DNA from: Liolophura sinensis
Lineage: Eukaryota > Mollusca > Polyplacophora > Chitonida > Chitonidae
DNA: 64,000 nucleotides
Assembly (NCBI RefSeq): GCF_032854445.1
Contig: NC_088295.1
Coordinates: forward strand, 71,206,028-71,270,027
Reading direction: 5' to 3'
Shown here piece by piece: positions 33,966 to 48,377 of the stretch; the first letter of the stretch is position 1, and the number at the start of each line of letters is the position of its first letter. Made by a program: the position numbers and the translations under genes. The notes under the pieces are model-generated. The model did not search any database, was not told where the DNA came from, and worked only from the letters and a program-made list of their open reading frames with translations.

Positions 33966-36900
33966 ACAGTTACCTGAGTGCACAAGGGGGTTCGTGTCCA
34001 GCATGAGGAGGTAGTTGGAACTTCCCATTGGAGGCACTTGGAGCGGAAAACGTATCAAGTGTTGACAGAAACACAGTGTATTATTTCTGTCCCATAGTTT
34101 CCTTCCTACGGCACTGAGACCGAATGAAGGGTATTATACAAACTGTCATATTACTCAGCACAAAGAGCAAAGACTTGAGAAAAACGCTTCAGAGAGGGAA
34201 ACCTGATAAAATTTATCGGTATATATACAATGTACGTATTTATGGAATAATTTTTCATTCGTAGTAGCTAGTTTTTAAGCATTTGCATGAACATTTACTT
34301 GTGACAATTTCTTTCTTTACAGGTGATCATTTGTCCACTATCACACAGTCGTATTTGCTAAAACCATGGTCGTCAACTCAATGTACATAGAAAACTCAGT
34401 TCTAGTCCAGTACTATCACACTTACGACGTATGAGCCCTTCCAATCCTCGCTCAATTTATACCTTTATTGAAAGGAAAAGTGAAGGGTAATGCAGAGTGC
34501 TGTGACCTGAACCCGCTCACATTTAACTCATAATTGTCAAAAAGATAATGAGCTCATATTTATTAAGATCATTGAGTTCAAACTTAACTCTTCATGGTTA
34601 TTTTTCTTTAGAATTTACAACGATGAACTGCCAATCCTCGGGCAAAATCTTGAAGAGAGATGTCTGAAAGAAATGAATCCTTTCGTTTGGTTTTAACATC
34701 ATCATATACACAGATTTAAAGAACGAATCCGGTATGAACATATATAAACATAACCTGCTTCGATCCAGTATTTTAATACAGCCGGTATCACGTTGTTAAA
34801 CGTTAATACATTTATCTCAATAAGAGATGAACCATATTCGATTGCTATTGGTTTTTTGGTATTTTGCAGAAGTGGTCTGTGAGCCGTAAACTTTGGTCAA
34901 CACCAATCAGCCAATCAATGCTGACCTTTTAAAAGCTTTTGAGTGGTTTACACTTGTTGAAGAAGTCGTTATTCACTTACAAGTGTATGTTGTTTAAAAG
35001 GTCAGTATGAAGTTAAGTGATCGTTAAAATTTTACGCCATGCACGTGATGGCTTACTAAATGCAACACTGATCAATTTAGAGATTGCATCAGATGTGATT
35101 CGGCCTCGACCTTACTGCCATGCATCTGTAGGTAGGTAGGCCGTCTCAGACAAGATAACTGCATGTACCTTACGACTCCTTTGTTGATGTGTGTATTATG
35201 TATTGCAGGGTGATTGTATTCAGACCGGCTTAAATGAAAGCCCACTGACTCGGCTGTTAACAGGAATACTCTATCAACCAGTTCCAGACTGACAGGAAGA
35301 CAATGTCTCTTATCTGTAGACTGCCTTTTACATGTAGTTCATTAAGGTAACGGGGCATTTTATTACTTCATAGCTGTCCACTTGATGTATTTATGCCTAT
35401 GGATCTATGGAGCAGACTGGATGGTGAAGACACTGGCAGCACACTAGTTATACCGTAAGGTTGTACTGTGGAAGTCAGGGACGAATGTAGTCATGGCGTT
35501 TGTTAGATGTAATTTCATCTGATCGCTCCCCGCAGTCTGCATCAAAGACTGGGTTTAAAACAGAAAAAAATCGAAATTATCGATTTGAAATATAGTTATG
35601 CAATGATAATTCAATTGAAATGGCGACATTGTCTATAAGAATGATTGGAATGTCGATGATATTAATACAAGCTTGTAGTTTATCACCTGACAGGTCATTT
35701 CCCTCAGTATTCATTAACGCCGTAAGATTTTCTGTCTACCTATTGACCATTAATGCCCCAAAATGAAAATGAATGTTTCTATTTTATACTTTTGGCCACC
35801 ATAACTGTTGTTTGTAGTTCAGTATAACCCACCCTGGCTGCCATCCTGAGGAGCCTAAAAACCACCTAACTTGTACCGAACATTTGTTGTAAAAATGGAA
35901 GATCATATCATATGAAGTCAGATTCCATATAACAGACAATCATGGGATAAGCTGTTTTGAAACAAATGTGACAAACACATTTAAAAAAACATCCGCCCTA
36001 TAAAATGATTAGTAAAATATCAATTCTGGCGCAATGTGATTGAGGAAAAACGTGACTTCATCGGGCTCTATCATATTCATTTTAATTTCAGGAAACAATC
36101 ATTGCCTAATTATTCATAACATAAACACGTTATGAACTACCATTAGCCGTCAACTATTTGCTTTGTATATACGCGAAAGTAATTAGTGCTTATTACTTTT
36201 AAGTCGTTGAGTAATTCTGGGAAAGTATGTTCTTCGTAGTTACCAACGATACTTTTGTCTGAAATTCAATACTGTGTACTTCGTGTTGATACGCTTAATG
36301 GAACAGAAATTAAGATCAGTTCTGTAAATGACAGAGTAGACAATTAGCAGTGAAAGAACCATACGCTGAATGTCACTTAACATTATTCAAACTGCCCTAT
36401 GTCGACAGAAAAACAGTGTTAAGGCGATGCTGTATACATTGATCAGGGGCATAAGACGCAAGGAATCAGGTTGAAATCAGTTGTCAACTTGGATACAGAT
36501 ACTGTAACGATTTGTTCTACAGAAGCACCTCATCATGTCGGGGATTGCGCATACAAGGTACTGCAGGGATAATGGACCTCCTCCTAGAAGCAGTGGTTAA
36601 CGAATACGAGGCAGGTGCTGGGGGAACAATGCCTGGAAGTCTCCAAAGACATCACTCGTGCAAATACAAATTACGCTGGTGCGAACTTGTTCTTAAGACG
36701 CCATCGCGAGCTATAGCTGCAAGGATTCATTTTTAAAGCCGAGAGTTATTTTCAAACGTCCAGGAATCAGATCAGTACTGTGTTATTATATAACCTGAAA
36801 ATAAATAAATATAAATTTTAAATATACAAAATTTGATGATCCCATCACAGTGGGCTTTAAGCAAGTGCACTAAAGTAATGCATTTGAAGCAAAATAAATA

Positions 36901-38055
36901 TGTTATACCAAATTGTTTATTTTTGCACCTAAATGTTAACGCCTATGTTTATTATGTATGTTTATAATGATACTGTCTAATCATGGTAATATATTTTCTT
37001 AAGCATTCATGTACAGCTATCGCATCGGCTTACATTAGATTCTACATGTATCTACAATCATTGTGCAGATGAGAAAGATGGAGACACGAGGCCAGTAATA
37101 CAAGTGTCCACCTCCCGAGACATACCACTAACCTGAGTCAGGCTGATAGAAAATGCATGTCAACGGGCTGCGTTCCCTACCTAGGTGTATACTCCATATC
37201 AGCGAGGTCATTACCATGCAGTTGATGGCAACCGATGGTTGGACGGAGTGGATGATATAATCTGATTGTCCCTTTCAAGTGAATGTAAGTACTTTGCAGT
37301 TAGCGTCCAAGGGAACCGGTAAAAAAAGATACAATGAATCAGACGGAGTATACGTAATTGTCAAAACGTGATATTGTGTTTCAATTTCAAGTTGTAATGC
37401 CTGTGATATCTCTTGTATATTTCTCCTGCATGTGGCAAAGCATCAAACAGCCCATAATATCAAATCTGACCCTGTCGCAGATTGCATCATTGTCCTCCAG
37501 CAGTCGACGTTCTCAAAGAAAAAAACAAAAACATTTGATATGCGTTTCATTGCCCTGCAATGGAAATGCCGCTGAAGATCATGTCAATGAGCGCAGTGTA
37601 CCTATATCTTAGTTTCTCTTTTGGTGATATGTTTTATCTATGTCAGGATGATTGTGTGATTAGTCAGAATTCTCCTCAGTTGGCAGGTCTGTTCTTAATA
37701 TTTAAACTCCATTAAGTGCTGCGAATCCGACTTAAAAACAGAATCTGTACTATGCGTAAGCTTCCCAGTTTAATAAACGACATGACTAGCTGACCTATTT
37801 ACCTTATGTCATAGTCTGCACAATACTGTGCATGACAAAGCCAGTGCTAGCAGAGTTTAGCTTTCTAAACATAACGTCAATACATAGATGATCAGAATCA
37901 CTATGAGAATATGGCTTTTGCTTGGTACCACGTTAACTAAGAGTTACAAACTTGCTTTGTGCGTTTTTATCAACAGACTCCGTTTATTCAGATCGCTGTG
38001 GACAATACATCTCCAAGCGTTCAGTTGAAACATTAATAGAGCGAAAATTAGACTA
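33966..38055. other. Intergenic, no gene seen
   Basis: Apart from the nested inverted repeat, nothing recognisable. Open frames here are short and lack codon or domain signals. Confidence 0.45.
34921..35005. repeat. Nested inverted repeat (hairpin)
   Basis: The outer arms CTGACCTTTTAAA (34921-34933) and TTTAAAAGGTCAG (34993-35005) are perfect reverse complements of 13 bases. The inner arms TACACTTGT (34949-34957) and ACAAGTGTA (34979-34987) are perfect over 9 bases with a 21-base loop. Two CCAAT words precede it (34901-34916). It could be a small MITE-like element or a structured regulatory site. Confidence 0.6.
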
Positions 38056-38145
38056 TCGGAGTGAGTGAGTGAGTGAGTGATTGGGGTTTAACGTCGTACT
38101 CAACAATTTTTCAGTCATATGACGACGAAGGAATCATTAGGGTGA
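38056..38145 (+). mobile_element. Dispersed repeat family B, 5' fragment
   Basis: It starts with (gagt)n then gattggggtttaacgtcgta, ctcaacaatttttcagtcat and atgacgacgaaggaatcatt. It matches the start of the 19195 copy and then stops. Confidence 0.65.
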
Positions 38146-41100
38146 TACAATTATGCAATCATAATGAGACTGAGGCGGAAGTGTATAATAAACGATTGAT
38201 AAAAGTAACGATTTGATATCTTGCGAGTAAACTCAATTAGAGCACAAAAACACTTGATTTGGTTGGACCATTTGTATGTCTGACACGCCAACAATAGTCT
38301 TTCTCCACATATTTTCACTTGAGTTAATAATGACTGTGTCTTTGATGGGCAAACATTTTTTTCTTGACAAGTAGTCACATGAAAAAAAATTAAGTCCAAA
38401 AATTTGATAATCACATAAAACGTGTATATCATCCATTGAAGATGGTTAATGGTGTCGATAATGTGATATTGAGAGCTAATGGAGTGAAAGCCAAGGCATC
38501 CTTCCTCAGGGCCCGTACGACCTCTAGAACGCCTTCAACGTTATAGGTCGTGTGCCTTATAAGTCACTAGCGGAGTGGCGGGTAGACCACTGATATCAAC
38601 TGTTGAGCGACTCCTATTGGTTACGGAAAAACGCCGCCAGCAAGTAGAGGGCTGGTAGAGCGTCTCGCAGCCAGTGGTCACTACTGGGCGAAATAGGGCA
38701 AGCTGAGATGTGTGTTGATGGCTAGCAGACGGACAGTCTTGTGTATGGCTTTGGTGAGCTAGCAGTACCGAATGGATCGGTAAAATGGTGCGCCCACAGC
38801 GGCCGGTACAAACACCGGGTTTATGGTTGTTCTCCACACCAATGTTGAAATGAACCAAAGACAACCCCAGATTGTCTCAGTGTCTGAGCCGAAATCGAGA
38901 TATCTTCTCATCCCACATCAAACACTGGAGTAATGAATATAAGTGTTTGTTCGAAAATCTGATTACCTGTCTGGAGCGACAAGTCAGGTAAGATATACTA
39001 GTAATTCAATACATTGCCCTCATCTGTCGATGTTATTCAATACTACAAGTAAATATTAATATCTCGGTATAGGGCTTATATATTTACATAGTCAACACTA
39101 AAATATTATTACTCTGTTAATTGGTACGATATATAATTGTTTTAGAATGTGAAGCTCTGTTTTTTCAGTCTATTCACATTCACACTTTGATTATCTAGAC
39201 GAAGGAAATGAGAATAAAAAATAAAATCACGTTCGTTGATTATGTGCATAGAACATTTCTGTCTTATTTGCGTAAATTAGCGCTGTTGACTGATTATTCT
39301 GGCACAGGTAATCTTTGACGCGAAGTAAAACAGCTTAGGTATTATTTGACTTCTGTCATAGTTTTGTGTTAGTGCCTTGTGCTTTGCTTGGGAAATTAAG
39401 GAAATTATCCTTCCTTATGAGTCAAATACCTTGATAAAAACGTATGTGTTTAGCTTGGGCGCCTGCAACAAGCTGTCTTTCGGTAATCAATCAAACGCAA
39501 ACATGACTTCATGACCCAGAAACTCCAAAATATTCGATATCCTTCATTTAAATGAATTTGAAGGTGATAGATCAGTTTTGCTGTAATATTTCAGCTAAAG
39601 GTGAATTTAGATGCGACATATTTCTTGATTAAATGGAACAAACACAGAATTTTGTTTATACTATACATGCCTTTTTAAATACCTTTTTCCTGTTTTTCTG
39701 CAATGCTCCCATTCACGTTGGCTTATATTTTGCCATGTTTTTAGACCTCATGCTGATGGTTCGCAAGGTTTACAAATCATTGACCTTTGGGAAATACATT
39801 CATGCCGCTCAACACGAGGTAGATATATGAGGCCTAAAGCATTCTTATGGTCATAATAAAAGACTTACAGCATAGAAAGCTAAACCAAAGCAGCGACAGC
39901 AGTGTAGAATATATTGTATCCATAATAGGCGATGATAGCGCTGAAATATTGCCAATATAGAGTTAAATGTTGATAATTTATTAACAGGCATGACACGATG
40001 CTACCGATATTGTGTTTACATCGAGTTCCTGGGTATCGACACGGCTCTTCGAACCACATCTGAACAGTCATTTTGGCTTATCTAAGCTAATAACAATAAT
40101 GGACCTAGAGCTCTCACACTTACAGGTGGATTTAAATGGGTTTTTAGACTGGCGGACGTATTTGACCGACTGGAAATGATTGTTGGGTAGGAGGATTGAC
40201 CATTTATCCAGAATTATGGTTTGCACCAGATGACAGATGCAATTGTATGTATACCAGGCCTTCGCCCGAGATCTGTCATTGTGCGTTTGATAGGAAAACC
40301 ACGACAATCCTAGAGCTATTAAGATGTTTCGCCTTGGTCACAAATTTGACGCTCTTGCCCACCAGAAAGTGCTACTACCTATTTTGAAGAAAACTTAGAT
40401 TAGAGGATATGTTTGTAATTCCTTTCCATTGTCCATGTTGGAAATGCACACTCCACTTTGAATACATCGCGCACAAGATGTTAAAACAACAGGGTACATT
40501 ATTCACTTTACGTTAGATGAACTGTTTAGTAGCGGAAAGGTGAAAAAGTTTATTCATTTATATATTGGTTCATTTATTTTTTAATTTTACTTTTTTACTT
40601 TTATAACGGCGAGTAATGGGTGATGAAACCACCATTATCCGTCAGGTATCTTACAAATAACCAGTGATCTTAATGTGTCTCTTCGATCAATTAGGGCCTG
40701 TTACATAATCTGGTAGACGCAATAATTTTTCGCAATGTGAGCTTGTTTACATTTTGAAGGCAGATGTTCACAGGTTAAAGCGGTTGTGAGCCAATCAGAA
40801 TCAACTTACGCCGCCACCTTGCAACTTTTCAACAGTTCCGTTTAATCTATGTGTAGAAACAGACATTCGTATACGAGCCGTCAACCCATATAGACGTTGG
40901 CATTCACAGGAGCTTAAGACCCAACTGAAATCCCCCGACTGTTGCTCTTAAGAGCGAAATAACGATCTGACTCAACTGGTGTTTACACAAGTCGTTACGT
41001 TTAAGCCGGTTCAATCCAAAATTGTGTCGCCATCAGCGACTGGGTCTGGCGAAGTACAACCAGTTGAGTGTATGCTTTATAGGACTTTTTCGTCCACTGT

Positions 41101-44100
41101 TTTCAAGACTCACTTATGTTGACTGTTATCCGTAATGTTGAACTAAACCCCACTGTCGCCAGTTTTCATTATTTTTTGGTTCAGCTACCAAAAGGCAATA
41201 AACAGTCTAAGATCTTGTACTTGCGGAAATGTGCCGTCAACTCCATGGTTCAAATTTCAACACAAGCCAGAACAATCTAATGGGTAGTTTACCAGTAGTT
41301 TGCACAATGATTAGGCGCTAGTTGCATTTGAACCTTTTATCCCATAACGAACCTGCGTGTGATTGTACCCTTATCGCTGTGCCTTTGTAAGGTATTAGAA
41401 CAGTAAATCTAGAGTTATCTTTAATGGCGCTGCACACCATTTCCAGCAGATGATGTGTGTTACTGGTGCTTAGTAACTTCATGTAACCCAGTAGGAAGCC
41501 TGGGTACGTGGGCGCCGTATTACAGCACGAGGAGCTGCAAAACCGACTAGATATATTGGGCTTTAGCTTAGAACTCAGGTGGTTACACAGATTGCTTGAC
41601 AGTCACATTATACCTGAGCAGAAATTAATTGCCTTAGATTACTCTCTGCGTCCTGAATTATAGACACCGGATCCATTTGAACCAAACCCCTTGAAAGGCT
41701 TGGATATGAAAACACGACTGGAAGGGGAAGGGCTGTTCAGATCTATAGCAAAGCCTGAACCGTCACTCACGTCACTCTACAACCAAAAACCATTTACCTG
41801 GACAAAATTGCAACGGCTTCCTCTTTCATTTTCAAATCATGTCGAATGCAGGAAATATGAGTGTTGAAAAATCATGAGGTTTTAGGCAGTAGGATATTAG
41901 GTTCGCAGACTTAGGTGCGGAGCTTTGTGCCAAGCTGACTTTGATCTTCCACTACTTGCCCTAAATGCCAAGATTCTCCTTAGGGTGTTATTATATGTCA
42001 AAGTCTCCTTGGTATGGGACCTGGCCCATCAAGATTATCTTTATGTAAGACTATGGTCTCCTTGTTGTGGATTATTGGATAGATTTACCTGATTGTAGCA
42101 CTGTATGACAAGCTTGGCGTGTAATTATGTGACATGAGATTCTCCGTGTGCCCAAGCCCCAGCGACCTGACTCTGTTGTCACCCCACCTTGACCCACCCG
42201 AAATGCACAAAGAATTCAGTACACTGGATTTTGAAATGCCTACTTTTATATTGGACATCACCTTAACATTCCCAACAAATCCTCAACGCTTATTACTTAC
42301 TAATATGGTAAACGCTAAAAACGGATCGAACTATTTAATTTGGTGCGTCCCACATGTTAAATATCATGCCACTTGGACAGCTCCGCCACAAAGACACAAC
42401 ACCATAATGGTTAAAAAATAATAATTTAATCCACACCCTTCAATGAATTGAATCTTGTATTTGTTCTATCGCGTGCGAATTTTAAGTAAATTAATCCTGA
42501 ATGCGTTGTTTTGAAGTTCGTTTGTTCCAGTGGATCCAGTTTGAATTTAGGTAAACCATTTAAACACCTCATTAAGCTTTCTGTCATGTTATATTGAACA
42601 TACATCAAAACTGTCTCGTCCACTGAAAAAAAAAAGCAAAACAAAAACAGAATTTTCCTTACAAGGACTATTGTCTTGATAATCCATAAGATGCTGTAAC
42701 ATGAGATTTACTTAGTGTTTCCTCCCATACTATACTGTTTGTCAGTGACAATCTCCACGCCACATGTTTTCCTGTCCATCCTTACCTTCCTTGACGTGAA
42801 CGTTGCGCAGATGCTGCTTTCAGTAGCGATCATGCTTATGCACTTTTGCGTACGTCACTTGTGATTTATTCTTGTCCATGTTTTATTATGAAAAGCGACC
42901 TGTTAAACATGATGTACTGGGATCGCATAAGCTCACACAGAATAACATGCCAGTAAATCGTGCACCCTGGGCAAGGGGCTGACCAGATGTTCATCATTTT
43001 GAATTAGATCGAGACATTGTATATCAAAGCGCAACTGAGATGTCACTGAGCTATAACAACTTACATACTAGCATTTTGCACGATTTGAATACTGATTTCA
43101 CTCTGTTGACTTCTTCTCTTTGAATGGTTCCGCCCTAATATCGTACTTTATATATCTTGGTCATTGGGCTTGCGATTATTGACATGGGGCGTCTAATTTG
43201 GTCCAAGGCTGGTACATGAATATCTGTTCTGAAACATACATGTAACTGCTTTTTTGTAAGAAAAATGTACATGCATGTAAAAGCACAAAATGTCAGAACG
43301 ATTGCGAGATACCTTATTATTTCTACTGTTACCCCTCTTACAACAAAAATCAAACAAGACGCTCAACAACCTACAGGAAACCTTTTGCTGTTTCTATTTT
43401 CTGTATAATCGCTGGTCCGTTCTGTCTGTCTATCTTACCAGATACCAGACATCGCATGGCTATCGCATCACATCACCATACTATTGTTTTCTGAAAAATA
43501 TCTCAAGTGACCGAACCAGAACAATATCGCCTAGTTTTTATCGTTCTGCATTTCTGCTTTGTGAAGACGTTGCCACATAGGAAGCGACCTTGAAATAAAA
43601 TACCATAATGTGCCAGTAATGCACCATGTTCACGACTTGGTGTAAGGATTACTTTAGGTCGAAAGCAATGAACAATAATCCGCCAATGTTATCCCGACCG
43701 AAGGTTACTGTCTCTTTGCTGCGCAGGTAAATATGGCTTCCCATGGCTGAACTCGTTGATCTCGAAAATAGAGTTCCATTTTTGACTTGCTATCCATTTT
43801 TAATTGGCTTTCAACACTTGTTTGTAACACACTAACCTCAATTTTAACGGTCGCTTTTTTATCTTTTGAAGCTGCGGACGTGATAATAGCCACACCAGGT
43901 CGTAAAACTAGCATTTCAGTTGCTGCCTTGAAAAATGAAATACGAAAGGAGAGCTATGGATTTAATGCAGCTATTAAAGCGAATTGTAAACAGCTACAGA
44001 GTTTCTAGCAAACCTTATGGGCAAACATTAAAACTATTATTCATCTGTTTATTATTTCTGGTTACAAATGAGTCACTTACTCTACAGAAACAAATCTGTG

Positions 44101-45980
44101 CCTCGGGAAAAAAAAGTCATGAAGACCACAATTCCAACGGATGCATGAAATACAATAGTTGATATGGAATATGGTAAACCACCGTTTATTTATCCATACA
44201 TTGAAACCATAACCAGTAAACATGTTAATGGATTTATAGATAAGAAGTCGTAAAATACACGTTTCCTCAAAGAAAACAAAACAACTATGGATTTATGATG
44301 ACCTGAGGAAAAATGTCAGATTCTTTAAAGCGTATCCGACATTTATTGGATGTCCATGCTATAGAAATGTCTCTTTATGAACATCGCTTTTAGCCTAGGC
44401 TGTGTTATGACTAATCTTAAAACGCGAAACGTTCTCCCACGCAGAGGCAATAATTTTGTTCTACAGTGGATTGCTTACCCATTAACTAGCCGGTGAATGA
44501 TTTATGACTGCGCAACCGATTAGAATTGTGCATGGAATTATTAACTGTGACTATATATCTCTTTTGGTAGGTTGTTTTGTCTATTTCTTAACATGGACTT
44601 CCGAAGAAGGACATGAGTGCAAAGCCACATGAAATCAACTATGGCGACAACGCAGTTACTGCAGTTATTGCCGTTATCCAAGTTATTGCAGATTTTGGCT
44701 TTCTAGCTTGTGATTTACCGTTATTTTGTGTTAGAACCGACCGATTGATTGCTTGATTGATTAATTTATTGATTAAATGTTGAGATGTGAATTTATAGTT
44801 GACATACAGAATGACGATGTATTACTCAAAACAGTATTAGATCAGCTTTATAATGTAAAGTGAAACTGTCCAGGAATCACAGTGATGCACCTAGCGTGTG
44901 CCTGCGGTCCCACGGGCTAGGCCAGAAACACAGAAAACTGGTGAAATCGCAGTGACTAGTTTATCAACAACTCAACTGCTGCCTGTAATTAATTATTTGG
45001 GCATACGCCGCAATAAAGTGCAGTAAGCAGGAGGTAATGCCAATTACAGGTTGGCTTCATCGGGCGCTGGCACTCACTAACAATGTTATCGATTGTTGGA
45101 TATTCTGATACTTGTCCTCTCTCTTGGATCTGGCAATAATTGATAACATATGAACAGGGTACATGACTGCAAGCCATCAATACCATTATCCAATACCCAT
45201 TCCAGTCTCACTTCACCGCATGTTCTAGCAACATGGATGTATTTCCGACTTTCCATTGTATAGCCAGAACCGAGAGGACACTTATCAGTATGAGCACTAA
45301 GGCAGGCCAAGCTAGGTAATTTCAGTGGGTTAACAATGTTACGTGAAGAACTCAGATAAACATTACACGGTATTGATTAATCGCTGTTTAACAGAAGTCA
45401 CGTCTATCTCTACCCAGCCTGTACATAATGGGGTTGCAATCAGTGTTCAACAGAAAGAAGCCTTGTCCGGTTAACTAAACCGAGCTTTGTGTTGCAGAAC
45501 TACTCTCACAGGAAAACTGCGTTTGGTTTTCCTTAAAACAGTTAACATACATCCAAAATGTTATAAAGTAAAATTAATCAGCAGTTTCTTCATAGTGCAT
45601 CTAGTCGGTTTAAACACAGTTATAGAGATACAGTAGTGTATCTTACTGGATTTTAATTCTTGTTTATTTGCCATGTGTTTCAAATAAATGGTCTAGGTGT
45701 GAGTTTTATTGGCGCCTTAAATAGACAACTAGGTTACACAATGGGTAATCAATAACATCTAACCACACTTCCTAACGCCGAGTGGTTCAGTCTTATCAGT
45801 TTGCTGCTGTACAATCTTAAACATTTCGATGCTTGGTCAGAATAAGTGTCTAGTGAGTGTCTAAAAGATTAGATGTGACTCTTGCAAGATTCCTATGTGA
45901 AATCTGATAAGCAAAAATCAGTTTACGACGATGAACATCACTCATTTTATAGCACAATAATGTAGCCCTAGATGCTCAAA
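38146..45980. other. Intergenic, no gene seen
   Basis: About 7.8 kb without a recognised gene, RNA or repeat array. A 107-codon minus-strand frame at 38541-38864 has Cys and His but no family I know. The remaining frames look random. Confidence 0.45.
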
Positions 45981-45982
45981 AC

Positions 45983-46265
45983 AGTTGCTTCTCTTAATAA
46001 CCGAATATCTGAACCTGATTCCTTAAAACATGTTGCATTTCTGAGGAGCCAAACATCTATCCCTGATTCTTCTAAAAACGTTGGTTTTCTGAATAACCGA
46101 ATATCTGGCCCTGATTCTTCGAGAATCGTTGCTTCTTATAGTCGAAGATTGGACCTGATCCTTCTAAATACCTTCCTTATCTGAGTAGACGAACATCTGA
46201 TCCTGATTCTTTGAAAAAAGTTGCTTCTCTCAGTAGCAGATCTGACCCTAATTACTTGAAAATTT
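45983..46265. repeat. 48-bp minisatellite, six copies
   Basis: The unit is close to gttgcttctcttaataaccg aatatctg followed by cctgattcttctaaaaac. The period is 48 bases in most copies, one copy being about 44. Two more copies lie about 220 bases downstream. Confidence 0.75.
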
Positions 46266-46487
46266 ACGTCGAGTCAAAGACATAGGATATTGTGAAGATA
46301 TTTTGCTAAAGAAACAACATAATACATATATCACTGAAGTTACTCATCCTATATGCTTTCATCCAGACCGACTAAAAATGGGAAAATACTCTGTGAGCTC
46401 AATTTTCGATATTTATAAATGTTTTAAGTGACGATGACACACGTCATTTACTTCTGAGTAGGCATAAACTGTAATTCAAGAATAAGG

Positions 46488-46590
46488 AATTTGCTTCTTT
46501 GAACAGCTGAAGATCCGACCCTGAATGCTCAAAACACGTAGCTTTTCTGAACAGCAGAAAATCTGACGCTGACAGCGTAGAAAAAGTGAA
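46488..46590. repeat. Two outlying copies of the 48-bp repeat
   Basis: ttgcttctttgaacagctga agatccgaccctgaatgctc and gtagcttttctgaacagcag match the 45983-46265 unit in the same orientation. They indicate a formerly larger or split array. Confidence 0.65.
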
Positions 46591-48127
46591 GGCAAGGCAA
46601 AAGGCACGTGTTAATGAATAGGGTAACACGTCATGAAGACACCCTGCGATCGAGAAATACATGTAGTTCACATATTGCACAAAGTACTGCTGTTATAGTT
46701 TCCCCATCCTACCAGTCAAGACTATGATAAAGATAAGGAAATACAAAGTGATACTAAGTTTTGATGCCGACAAATATTGAAAGTCACTCTTTGATTCCCG
46801 AAACCGCTGAAGTAATTTGTATCTAAACTTTTACATGTCACTAAAATTCTACTGACCCGAACATTAAGTACACTCCCGCTTCAAAAATGACGCGTGTGAC
46901 GATAAGCTATCACGCCGAGATAAATAAAAAAAAATTCGGAGCCGACAAAAAGACTTTAATTACTAGTTTCTCGGGCTCTCTCGGCAGCTAAGGTATTCCA
47001 GCTGAGTAACCGTTCTAAACCAAGACTTTGTTTGTGACCCAAAACACAGTATGTTTTGATGTCAGCTCTCGCTGTCTATGTTGCAGCCTTACGCCTGGGA
47101 CATGGTTAAGTGCGGCGGTTTCTCCTGGATCCTCCTCGGGTTGCCCCATCCATATAATCCACCAACTTGATGTAGTTAAAATATTCTTGAATATGACTCA
47201 AGTTACGTATCAGATATTAAAGTAATAATCAATAGTATCGCGTGACCATTGTTTTTTTTTTTTTACTATTTGCCCATCAATCCATGAAAATTGGGATGGG
47301 GACTGAATGGGTTCTCAGGTGACATTGAACAAAACAAAGATCGACCTGAGCTTTCCTGGAGAAATGAGACTCGTGTTTTCAGATGTGTGTTTCCTTCAAT
47401 GCGCCTTACATTTCACTGCGACTTCGTTGATCGTTTCTCGGATAGGGTCACGCTCTGTGTACCCTGATATCGCCCCATGATTAGACACCGGAAATGAACG
47501 TTAATTAGAATGAGGTAGCGTAAACATATTGGTACTAAAATCCACTTATCACTAATTGAAAAAATCACAGGGTCCCTTGTCCCATCGGAAGTAATTTCAC
47601 TGACCCTTGCTCTCAATTTGAGCAAGCGAATCTTCGATCAGAGTCACCGTCGGCAGCTATTGTTCCGAGGGTGTGAGGTAAAAGTTATGCCTCTACCATC
47701 ACGCTCCGAAATGGAACGGTGTATACAGCTATTCCTTTCCACAACCAGAATACATCCGTATTGCCGATTCATTTCTGACCTAGTCAAAAGCAAACCAACT
47801 ATACAATCAACCGTAAAGAAACATGCAAGTGGTGTTAACTTCAAAACTTTTATTTCGCTTTTAAGGCTATTTATGCTTATTTGTATGGTGCTACTTAACG
47901 CAATCTAGTTCAGGTGCATTCACTTATGGTCAGTGCGTACAAATGATATCATGGATCGTGTTAGCTGATTCCACAAACACATCTCTTTCGCCATAGCAGA
48001 TCAGCCTTTGTTGAATGAAAAAGGTGGCTTGGCTGTAAATCTGCAGGTTTGCAAGAGTACTTGGGAGTGGTATGGTATTCTCCAGTTCCCAGCTCGTTTT
48101 CTTCCGCCAGTAAACCTTTCATCTTTG

Positions 48128-48182
48128 GTATATATGTGAAATATCCTTGAGTACGGCCATAAACCTCAGTCAAATAATTAAT
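48128..48182 (+). mobile_element. SINE family A 3' fragment
   Basis: gtgaaatatccttgagtacg gccataaacctcagtcaaat is a diverged copy of the 3' end of family A. It lies about 200 bases upstream of the GPCR exon. Confidence 0.6.
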
Positions 48183-48323
48183 TTTCAATAGTAATTGTAA
48201 ATGCTAGTTTGATGTGATCGTGTTACACTTATCATATCAGTTATGACCCATGTGGTAAATATATTTCCCAATATTCTGTTCCTGCATTCACGTATGCGAT
48301 TTCCAATGTGCTCCATTCACTGT

Positions 48324-48361
48324 TACTAATTTCTCAAATGCCTCTTTTACATCACTTGTAG
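48324..48361 (+). other. Branch point and splice acceptor before GPCR coding exon
   Basis: TACTAAT at 48324-48330, a pyrimidine-rich run, and the AG at 48360-48361 form a good 3' splice site. The exon would begin at 48362, 16 bases before the ATG, so the GPCR probably has a separate 5'-UTR exon upstream that I could not locate. Confidence 0.6.
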
Positions 48362-48377
48362 GTTCACCGAGTTAACA

